From positions 1 through 6,459 of the forward strand of contig DAOWNO010000123.1 of the NCBI GenBank assembly GCA_030642525.1: a DNA stretch of 6,459 nt, given 5' to 3'. The notes under the pieces were generated by a model. That model was not told the DNA's origin and did not search any database. It was given only the letters and a program-made list of their open reading frames with translations. Positions 1 through 5,895 of the stretch are shown here, one piece after another; position 1 is the first letter of the stretch; each line of letters begins with the position of its first letter. Source of the DNA: Candidatus Aegiribacteria sp. (GTDB taxonomy: Bacteria; Fermentibacterota; Fermentibacteria; Fermentibacterales; JCC-6). The position numbers were made by a program, and so were the translations under genes.

Positions 1-2172
1 GGTCAGCGCGACGATCGGCGCGGTGTAGCCTTCGGCGCGTAGCTTACTGGTTGTTTCGTATCCGTCCATAACGGGCATTTGCATGTCCATGAGGATTATA
101 TCCCATTGTGCGATTGGAAATAGTTCCACAGCAATACTTCCATTTTCTGCTTCTGCTATGGAACACGATTCATTCCTGAGAAAAGCATTGATAAGGAATC
201 TGTTGTCAGAAGAATCATCCACAAGAAGTATTGAAAGTGATCCGAGTTGTTTTGTTTCTGTTTCAATACTATCCTGATCCTTTATTTCAGTGGTTTTCAC
301 TTCATCCTTATCCGAAATGCCGAACTTTGCCGTAAAACTGAATGTAGCGCCTTCTCCTTTTGTGCTTTCAACGGATATATCACCATGCATCAGGTGTACA
401 AGTTTTCTCGATATGGCAAGACCGAGCCCTGTTCCACCGAATTTCCTTGTTACTGAAGCATCTGCCTGAGTAAAAGTGTTGAAGATACTTTCAAGTTTTG
501 CGGATGGTATTCCAATACCGGTATCCGATATCGAGAATTTGAGAGTTGAATTGCTCTCAGTATTTTCCATATTCTCAACAGAGACTCTGATGCTTCCTTT
601 TTCGGTGAATTTTATCGCATTTCCAATCAGGTTTACCAGTATCTGCCTGAGCCTGTTCGGATCACCAACCAGGAAATCAGGAACTCCCGATTTTATTTCA
701 TACGTCATTTCAAGGTTCTTATAGCTGCTCCGTACGGATAGAGTATCACATATCCTTTTAAGAAGATCATTAAGATGGAAAGGTATATCCTCAAGAGTGA
801 TCTTGCCTGCTTCGATCCTGGAAATGTCCAGTATATCATTGATCAGCGCAAGAAGGCTCTCGCCTGATGAATGCATCATTTTTACCAGTTTCATCTGCTC
901 ACTATCAAGATCTGTTTCAGACAGCAGGCCGGTTGCTCCGATTATGGTATTCAGCGGAGTTCTTATTTCATGACTCATGTTGGCAAGAAATTCCGATTTT
1001 GTTCTTGAAGCGTTTTCCGCGGCTTCACTTGCTTCAACAATATCGCGTTCAGCTCGTTTTCTTTCGGTAATGTCTCTTATTATCCCGATCGAATACCAGC
1101 AGTCATTCATTCTTGCGGATGATATCGAGAGTTCGACCGGAAATTTGGACCTGTTCTTTCTTATGGCTTCTATCGAAAGCGTTCGTCCTACTACAAGTCC
1201 CTCTCCCGTGGTCTTGAAAGCTTCGAATCCCTTTCTGAATGATGACAGGTATTGTGGCGGAGCAATCAGTTCGTGAAGATTTTCGTTCAGCATTTCTTCC
1301 TTTGTATAACCGAACATCACTGTGCAGGCTCTGTTCACAAACGAAATCATCCCTTTTTCATTCATCATTATGATAGCATCCTGTGTGGATTGAGTTATGA
1401 CTTTGAATTTTTCCTCACTGTATCTGTTCGATTCAATAGCATTTACCGACTCGGTAATATCCTGAAGAATAGTCAGAATATTGATCGGGTTGCCATCATC
1501 ATCATGAATGACAGAGGAATCCATAATTGCTTTTACAACTGATCCGTCTTTCGATTTAAGATCAAGCCTGTATTCCTCAACCCTGCCGTTCAACATCAGT
1601 TCCTTAAGCAGGTATTTTTGATTTTCCGGGTTTGAATAGAGAAGAGAGACAGGTTTCACGATTATTTCTTCTCTTGTAAATCCTGTTATACTGGATACAG
1701 AATCTGATATGTCGATTAAATTCCCGTTCATATCGGTCTGGTAGAATATTATGTTCTGCAATCCGTTAATAATAGAAAGGTAATCAGGTGCCCTTTGATT
1801 TCTCTTTTTCAGGATTCTGCTGCTCTCAGGCATTTCTATGAATGTGTGAATCAGTCCTCTATGTTCTTTTATTCTGCATTCGGTAGTTGAAATGATGACC
1901 GGGAAGACGTTGTTCTGAACATCCCTGAGTAATCCATCAACAGCGATCAAGGATGGTTCAAGCGGGGTTTTATCCAGTTTTTCCAGGAAGGTGTCACATC
2001 GTTTACCGATTATTGATGTTTCGGGTAATCCGACCATCTCAGCTGCCCTGTTGTTGATTTCAACAATTCCACCTCTATCGAAATCAACAATGAACACACC
2101 TGCACCCTGAGAATTAAAGAAGTTCTGACTGGAATCTCCCTCTGGTCTTCTGGGATAATCCGGCGTATTCAT
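1..2172 (-). CDS. PAS-PAS-PAS hybrid sensor histidine kinase with C-terminal receiver (3' end outside window)
   Basis: This gene runs off the left edge; 724 codons are visible from ATG at 2172, reading leftwards. The protein senses a signal, autophosphorylates on histidine and passes phosphate to its own receiver domain and probably onward. No membrane segment is visible in the first 400 residues, so it is likely cytoplasmic. Domains in order: PAS-like about 20-120, PAS/PAC about 130-243 (ends in DITE), PAS/PAC about 255-371 (ends in DITERK), HisKA about 390-455 with MSHEIRTP and phospho-His401, then HATPase with N-box Asn514/Asn518, G1 DTGIGIP at 550-556 and G2 GGTGLGL from 579. A charged linker (about 618-643) leads to a receiver starting about 646, with acidic pair Asp652/Asp653 and phospho-acceptor Asp696 in MDMQMP. 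The first base of the window completes the switch Thr724, so the receiver Lys and anything beyond it (a second receiver or an Hpt domain) are unseen. The start is backed by GGAGAGGTGA four bases upstream. The signal sensed is unknown. Confidence 0.95.
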   Translation of the reverse strand, partial: MNTPDYPRRPEGDSSQNFFNSQGAGVFIVDFDRGGIVEINNRAAEMVGLPETSIIGKRCDTFLEKLDKTPLEPSLIAVDGLLRDVQNNVFPVIISTTECRIKEHRGLIHTFIEMPESSRILKKRNQRAPDYLSIINGLQNIIFYQTDMNGNLIDISDSVSSITGFTREEIIVKPVSLLYSNPENQKYLLKELMLNGRVEEYRLDLKSKDGSVVKAIMDSSVIHDDDGNPINILTILQDITESVNAIESNRYSEEKFKVITQSTQDAIIMMNEKGMISFVNRACTVMFGYTKEEMLNENLHELIAPPQYLSSFRKGFEAFKTTGEGLVVGRTLSIEAIRKNRSKFPVELSISSARMNDCWYSIGIIRDITERKRAERDIVEASEAAENASRTKSEFLANMSHEIRTPLNTIIGATGLLSETDLDSEQMKLVKMMHSSGESLLALINDILDISRIEAGKITLEDIPFHLNDLLKRICDTLSVRSSYKNLEMTYEIKSGVPDFLVGDPNRLRQILVNLIGNAIKFTEKGSIRVSVENMENTESNSTLKFSISDTGIGIPSAKLESIFNTFTQADASVTRKFGGTGLGLAISRKLVHLMHGDISVESTKGEGATFSFTAKFGISDKDEVKTTEIKDQDSIETETKQLGSLSILLVDDSSDNRFLINAFLRNESCSIAEAENGSIAVELFPIAQWDIILMDMQMPVMDGYETTSKLRAEGYTAPIVALT

Positions 2173-2176
2173 TACG

Positions 2177-2186
2177 TCACCTCTCC
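2177..2186 (-). promoter_or_regulatory. Ribosome binding site fixing the kinase start
   Basis: On the minus strand this reads GGAGAGGTGA, a strong purine-rich SD match. It ends four bases before the ATG at 2172 and supports that codon as the start. Confidence 0.7.
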
Positions 2187-2212
2187 AAAACAATCGAAAC
2201 AATCTGCTTCAG

Positions 2213-2221
2213 AATATAGCA
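2213..2221 (-). promoter_or_regulatory. Candidate extended -10 promoter of the kinase gene
   Basis: The minus strand reads TGC-TATATT, an extended -10 with five of six matches to TATAAT. The -35 region is poor, as is common for extended -10 promoters. A start near 2206 would give a leader of roughly 34 nt that holds the SD at 2177-2186, so the geometry is consistent. It is unverified. Confidence 0.4.
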
Positions 2222-2289
2222 GGTTCCAATTACGTAAACCGATATTTTCTATTCTTAATATATATATAAAAAAATTCGAGCGAATACAC

Positions 2290-2310
2290 ATCATGCCGGA
2301 TATCCATGAT
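2290..2310. repeat. Inverted repeat, operator-like (ATCATG-N9-CATGAT)
   Basis: ATCATG (2290-2295) and its exact reverse complement CATGAT (2305-2310) flank nine bases. A second perfect palindrome, GGATATCC (2298-2305), overlaps the centre and right arm. The site lies mid-way between the two divergent genes and could bind a dimeric regulator. The adjacent single-domain regulator lacks a DNA-binding domain, so it would not be the binder. Repeats of this size also arise by chance. Confidence 0.35.
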
Positions 2311-2443
2311 AAGAAATACTTGTTAACTTTCGAGATACTGAATATTCAATAGATCTGCCTTTCTGTTTATCGGATTTGCGGTATCACTTTCTTATGTGTA
2401 GTATTAAGGATATTATGAAATACATTGAATCGATAGGAGAATT

Positions 2444-2812
2444 ATGCCTGCAGTACTAATAGTGGACGATGATTCAATGGTCAGAAAAATGCTGGTAAAA
2501 GTTTTCCAGAAAGAAGAATACATCACCCACGAAGCATCAGATGGCAATTCCGCTCTAAGAATATTTCGCGATGAGAACATTGATGTGGTTATAACAGATA
2601 TTGTAATGCCTGATATGGAAGGCATCGAGACTATTCGTGAATTGCGGAAAATAAATCCTGATGTTAAGATAATCGCATTCTCCGGCGGAGGTTCTCTTGC
2701 ACCTGATGGCTATCTGAAAATCGCTGCATCCATGGGCGCAAAATACACATTTCAGAAACCATTTGACATTAATGAACTCAAAGAGGCTGTTAAGAAGCTT
2801 CTGGATTCCTGA
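2444..2812 (+). CDS. Single-domain (CheY/Spo0F-like) response regulator
   Basis: This 122-residue protein is a complete receiver domain with no output domain. Visible hallmarks are the acidic triplet Asp8-Asp10, phospho-acceptor Asp52 in ITDIVMP, switch Ser80, and Lys105 in QKPF. The FSGGG motif after beta-4, followed by a segment ending MGAKYTFQKPF, is typical of a known group of stand-alone receivers. It probably acts as a phosphate shuttle or a protein-protein output, with phosphate from a histidine kinase; the divergent hybrid kinase next door is the obvious candidate but this is inference. The start is secure: SD AGGAGA (2435-2440) lies three bases before the ATG. The gene ends two bases from the stop of the convergent peptidase gene. 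Confidence 0.95.
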   Translation: MPAVLIVDDDSMVRKMLVKVFQKEEYITHEASDGNSALRIFRDENIDVVITDIVMPDMEGIETIRELRKINPDVKIIAFSGGGSLAPDGYLKIAASMGAKYTFQKPFDINELKEAVKKLLDS

Positions 2813-2814
2813 AA

Positions 2815-3846
2815 TCAGTTCATCACATAGGCCTGAATAAGATCTATTGTCGCTTCAAGAGCTTTTTCGTGCGTCCGTTCATTTGCATGTGAAGAGTCTA
2901 CCCCGGGTCCGATCAATCCATGTTTCACATCAAGTCCTGATTTCAGAGCTGCTGCCGCGTCTGATCCGTAATGCGGAAAAGTATCAACGGTGAAAGGAAT
3001 GGAATTCACTTCAGCGAGTCTTATCAATCGTTTGGTTATCTGGTAGTTGAAAGGTCCTGTGCTGTCAGCGGCGCAGATCGTGACACTGTCCTCTGAAGAC
3101 TCTCTTCCGTGTCCTGCAACACCCATATCAACAGCAATGAATTCACTTGCCTGCTCAGGGAAAAAGCCTGCTGCGCCGTGCCCTACTTCTTCATACGATG
3201 TGATGAGAAAGTGCAGCGTACGCATCGGTGTTATTTCTTCTCGAACTAATCTCTCAGCTGCTTCAATGAGTATTGCTACACCCGCCTTGTCATCGAGATG
3301 CCTTGATTTGATAAACCCTGATTCAGTTCGAACAGGGCGGGGATCAAAATGTATGTAATTTCCAACGGACAGGCCAAGCTCCAGTATTTCCTTTTTCGAT
3401 GACGCTTCTTCATCAAGCCTGATGTACATCTTTTCTTCCTCACGCTTCTCTGAAGCCTTTTCCAGTCCATGGATATGAACGGAAGTATCATCAAAAAGAA
3501 CCGTTCCGTCGAAGAGCTTCCCGTCCCAGGTTTCAATTCTGCAGTACTCACCCTCTATACTTGACATTGTATAGGAACCGATTGTTCTGAGTCTAATTCT
3601 GCCGTCATCTTCAATTCCGCTGATCATCCCTCCCAGTGTATCAAGATGCGCCGAGAGGATGATACCTTCAGGTATTGAACCATTGAGTGTCGCTATAATG
3701 CTGCCTTTGATAGTTGAACGCATCGTCAGATTCAAATTCCTGAATTTTTCAAGAACGATATCCATCGCAGCTTCAGTATGCCCGGACACACTTCGAATTT
3801 TCAGCAATTGCATCAATGTATCTGTTACATTACTATCGGTGTTCAT
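2815..3846 (-). CDS. M42-family metallopeptidase (glutamyl aminopeptidase/FrvX-like; NAGGN-peptidase-like)
   Basis: This is a cytoplasmic di-metal aminopeptidase-type hydrolase of 343 residues, the normal family length. Residues matching M42 metal ligands and catalytic residues are all present with family spacing: His67 and Asp69 in AHLDT, Asp185/Asp186 in SRHLDDKAG, the catalytic-base and ligand pair Glu219/Glu220 in YEEVG, Asp240 in VDMG, and His320 in SSHANERTH. The insert at about 80-170 corresponds to the M42 PDZ-like/dimerisation domain. The wording around HFDP, ESGFI, RHLDDKAGVA and ADSTGPF resembles peptidases annotated with the osmoprotectant N-acetylglutaminylglutamine amide system, but no partner genes of that system are in the window. 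A general peptide-clearing aminopeptidase is therefore equally possible. SD AAAGGAA (3851-3857 on the minus strand) sits four bases before the ATG. The gene diverges from the exported-protein gene and converges on the response regulator. Confidence 0.93.
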   Translation of the reverse strand: MNTDSNVTDTLMQLLKIRSVSGHTEAAMDIVLEKFRNLNLTMRSTIKGSIIATLNGSIPEGIILSAHLDTLGGMISGIEDDGRIRLRTIGSYTMSSIEGEYCRIETWDGKLFDGTVLFDDTSVHIHGLEKASEKREEEKMYIRLDEEASSKKEILELGLSVGNYIHFDPRPVRTESGFIKSRHLDDKAGVAILIEAAERLVREEITPMRTLHFLITSYEEVGHGAAGFFPEQASEFIAVDMGVAGHGRESSEDSVTICAADSTGPFNYQITKRLIRLAEVNSIPFTVDTFPHYGSDAAAALKSGLDVKHGLIGPGVDSSHANERTHEKALEATIDLIQAYVMN

Positions 3847-3894
3847 TTTATTCCTTTCGAATTTTCATATGAAGGGGTTTGTACCTGTGGAAAT

Positions 3895-3900
3895 TATAAT
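3895..3900 (+). promoter_or_regulatory. Perfect TATAAT -10 just upstream of the exported-protein gene
   Basis: This exact TATAAT hexamer has its last base 12 bases before the ATG at 3913. No good -35 lies 16-18 bp upstream; TTGTAC at 3879-3884 is too close. If it is used, transcription would start around 3907, leaving a leader of only about 6 nt. That fits the absence of an SD before this start codon, but it could equally be a chance hexamer in an AT-rich gap. Confidence 0.35.
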
Positions 3901-3912
3901 CATATTCCCGGC

Positions 3913-4632
3913 ATGAGAAAAAAGCGTACAAAACGTCTGTTAAGAACACTCAGCCTTATTCTGCCCTTTGTGCTGCCTGCTGGAGTATTCGTACTCTGGC
4001 TCTCGGAACAGTGCCAGGGCCAGGACGGTGATCCTCTTCATATAGTTGCGTCAATGGATCCAGACGGGGGTCGGACAACAACATTCTCCACAATACTGCC
4101 CGATGGAAATGAAGCGGTATGGGAGTGTTCGGATGGAACCTTTATTGAGACCGGAGACGTTACAGCAGCCGGCAGGACAGTTACATGGCAACCGCGTCCC
4201 GGGCTTGAAGATTCCGTTCTGATTGTTATCACAACTCCCGCTATTTCAGATACAGTCAGATTTCTTCCGGTAATTCCAGACATTATTCCATCTCTTACCG
4301 TATCCGCCGCATATAATCTTGCCATTCTTGAGAGAGCCAGAAGCATCCAGATGGCTCCAGGCATCTACAGGGCTATTTCTTTGTCTGACGCTCTTCGCGG
4401 GTATGACGGGCTTGTTGTTATGATTGTCAAAACACAGCAGGACAGCCGAAGAGCTTTTTGTATGCTTCCTGGTGACACTGTCGAAATATTTCTCCCGCTG
4501 GGAGGTTCCATACAGGCTGCAGGTCTCGATGAAATGGAGGATGCCATGGATAACTCCGGTAATGTCCAGATAATATTTGAAACTTTATCTGAATCTTCGG
4601 AAGAACCCCCTTCTTCTGGAGAACAGCAATAG
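3913..4632 (+). CDS. Membrane-anchored or secreted protein of unknown function with a likely Ig-like domain
   Basis: I do not recognise this 239-residue protein as a named family. The N-terminus has a strongly basic patch (RKKRTKR) and a hydrophobic stretch at about 11-30, that is, a signal peptide or signal anchor. Cys34 lacks a convincing lipobox, so it is probably not a lipoprotein. Residues about 43-120 look like one beta-sandwich domain of bacterial Ig/PKD type: a W-x-C-SDG motif (70-75), a GRTVTW strand (87-92) and a hydrophobic LIVITTP strand. Residues 125-225 form a second, unrecognised domain, and the tail (226-239) is acidic and rich in Ser, Pro and Glu. I placed the start at ATG 3913 because the longer frame begins inside the divergent peptidase gene and the basic-hydrophobic pattern begins exactly here. 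There is no clear SD. The last 48 bp overlap the convergent comEC-like gene. Surface or periplasmic location is inferred. Confidence 0.75.
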   Translation: MRKKRTKRLLRTLSLILPFVLPAGVFVLWLSEQCQGQDGDPLHIVASMDPDGGRTTTFSTILPDGNEAVWECSDGTFIETGDVTAAGRTVTWQPRPGLEDSVLIVITTPAISDTVRFLPVIPDIIPSLTVSAAYNLAILERARSIQMAPGIYRAISLSDALRGYDGLVVMIVKTQQDSRRAFCMLPGDTVEIFLPLGGSIQAAGLDEMEDAMDNSGNVQIIFETLSESSEEPPSSGEQQ

Positions 4633-5895
4633 CATAATAATACCTGCAAACCAGATAGCCAGCATCCATTCTTTGAATTCAAATGTTCTGAATTCAAGCG
4701 AATACAGAATCTCCAGCCATATGAACACTGTCCATTCAGCCAGAATAGAAGCGCCTGCTGCTACGAATCCCCATGAAAGAGAGATAACACCCAGAGCCAT
4801 AAGCGTCAGCATGAAAGGCAGTGATATCACTGTTGCAATCGGTGCTGCAGGACTTACGGCGCCGAATGTGCTTGAAACCAGAGGAGCCAGACACAGCGTT
4901 ACAACTACTCCCGCGTAAATAACTGAAAGTATTTTTCCAATGATATTCCCTCTGAAACTTCTTCCAAGGAGAATCAGGCTAAGTACAGCGCTGAAGGACA
5001 TTTGAGCTCCGATATCATTCAGAACAGAACCTGAAGTGAGTATGATCAGGATAATTACAGCAAAGGACCATATGAAAAGGAGATTCGGGGTTTTCCCCAC
5101 CGCCTGCCAGGCTATCAGAATGAACATTCCCATTATTCCGGCTCTCACAGTCGAAGCTCTGGCACCAGCAAGAAATACATAACTGCTCATAAGTAGGATC
5201 GTTATGAATACAGCCAACCATGTTTTCCCGAATACTCGTCTGGCGATAATCAGTATTATCGCGCATATGATTCCAACGTGCAGCCCGGATACAGCAAGAA
5301 GATGTGAAGTCCCTGTTATTTGAAATATGTTTCGCGTGCGGGTGGGAATAGCTGCCCGTTCACCTGCGAGAAGCGCGGAAACAAGCGAGATTGTTTCACG
5401 GGAAAGCAGTTTTTCTCTCCACCTGCCGCAGATTACTCTTCTTATCCTGTTCTGCAGAGCATTCGACTGGATCGTACGGAATGACCAGGTATCAAGGAAA
5501 TGGCCCCGCAGTGATCCGAGAACAAGCACAGAATCCCCTCTTCTAACTGATTGAGCCAGTTCTTTGTCAGAAGACCATACTTTCCTGCCGGATTCAATTG
5601 ATAGAAGCGCCCCTCGTGTTGTGGACGTTTCTACTCTGCAGCTCCAGACTCCTCTTCTGTATGTTTCAGGACTCTCTTCATAATGTTCACCCGATTGGTT
5701 ATTATTCCAGTATAATCCGACAAGAATTGAAGAAGCGCATAACAACAGCATTCCATATCTTCTATTACCTGCTATTGCCGCAATCAATCCGGCAGATGCA
5801 GGTATTATCCATAACGGATAATCGACTCCAAAAGGAAGATAGTATCCAAGGAGGAACAGAGAAGTGATCAAAAAGAGCAGCTTTCCAAATATCAT
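4585..5895 (-). CDS. comEC: ComEC/Rec2-family DNA-uptake membrane protein lacking the C-terminal metallo-beta-lactamase domain
   Basis: This is a polytopic inner-membrane protein of 436 residues. ComEC proteins form the channel that carries transforming single-stranded DNA across the cytoplasmic membrane. Seen here: three N-terminal hydrophobic segments (about 3-20, 27-42, 47-62), a soluble OB-fold-like stretch (about 82-145, DUF4131-like), then the Competence domain with the hallmark HLLAVSGLHVGII (198-210), ASTVRA (247-252) and QMSFSAVLSLIL (298-309), followed by further membrane helices to about 426. It ends with a very basic tail (RRRGFFRRFR). The extended 700-800-residue forms carry a metallo-beta-lactamase domain after the channel; none follows here, and the next gene is convergent. 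The gene may be a natural short form or may work with a separately encoded nuclease. SD TTGAGG (5900-5905 on the minus strand) precedes the ATG at 5895 by four bases. Other competence genes are absent from the window. Confidence 0.88.
   Translation of the reverse strand: MIFGKLLFLITSLFLLGYYLPFGVDYPLWIIPASAGLIAAIAGNRRYGMLLLCASSILVGLYWNNNQSGEHYEESPETYRRGVWSCRVETSTTRGALLSIESGRKVWSSDKELAQSVRRGDSVLVLGSLRGHFLDTWSFRTIQSNALQNRIRRVICGRWREKLLSRETISLVSALLAGERAAIPTRTRNIFQITGTSHLLAVSGLHVGIICAIILIIARRVFGKTWLAVFITILLMSSYVFLAGARASTVRAGIMGMFILIAWQAVGKTPNLLFIWSFAVIILIILTSGSVLNDIGAQMSFSAVLSLILLGRSFRGNIIGKILSVIYAGVVVTLCLAPLVSSTFGAVSPAAPIATVISLPFMLTLMALGVISLSWGFVAAGASILAEWTVFIWLEILYSLEFRTFEFKEWMLAIWFAGIIMLLLFSRRRGFFRRFR
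5848..5854 (+). promoter_or_regulatory. Ribosome binding site deciding the methyltransferase start
   Basis: AAGGAGG is a near-perfect SD placed nine bases before GTG 5864. It lies inside the divergent comEC-like coding region. It favours GTG 5864 over ATG 5894 (no SD at good distance) and ATG 5939, which is directly abutted by AAGGGGA with no spacer. Confidence 0.6.

Larger units (their letters stand above)
2173..2443. promoter_or_regulatory. Divergent intergenic control region between kinase and response regulator
   Basis: These 271 bp are the longest non-coding stretch and separate the two signalling genes, which are transcribed away from each other. The region holds an AT-rich tract (about 2243-2276, with alternating TA followed by a run of A), a hyphenated palindrome ATTCG-AG-CGAAT (2274-2285), and a 6-bp-arm inverted repeat (2290-2310). 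For the regulator, two weak -10-like hexamers are visible: TAGTAT (2399-2404, with TTGCGG 17 bp upstream) and TATTAT (2411-2416, no good -35). The regulator's own SD, AGGAGA, lies at 2435-2440. No small ORF or structured RNA stands out. Promoter assignments are inferred by eye. Confidence 0.55.

Noticed and set aside
83..1542. Several plus-strand open frames of 64-99 codons
   Set aside because: They are antisense to the hybrid kinase, whose minus-strand frame shows clear PAS, HisKA and HATPase motifs. Their products show no recognisable domain.
2258..2276. TA-repeat followed by an A-run as a possible origin or microsatellite
   Set aside because: It is only about 19 bp, with no DnaA-box cluster or iterons nearby. 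It is better explained as an AT-rich promoter-region element.
2413..2625. Minus-strand 70-codon frame over the response regulator start
   Set aside because: It is antisense to a well-supported receiver domain and its SD. Its Ser/Ile-rich composition looks like a reverse-strand shadow.
3047..3551. Frames on both strands inside the M42 peptidase gene
   Set aside because: The peptidase frame carries all metal-ligand motifs in order; the others are shadows.
3778..3912. Upstream extension of the exported-protein frame by 45 codons
   Set aside because: It runs antisense into the peptidase 5' end and would place the basic-hydrophobic signal segment internally. The residues encoded look random.
4038..4697. 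Minus-strand frames opposite the exported-protein gene, including a Cys-rich 110-codon frame
   Set aside because: They have no SD or recognisable motif, and the plus-strand frame has coherent signal and Ig-like features.
4577..5867. Plus- and minus-strand small frames across the ComEC-like gene
   Set aside because: The ComEC frame has family hallmarks throughout; the rest are shadows of it.
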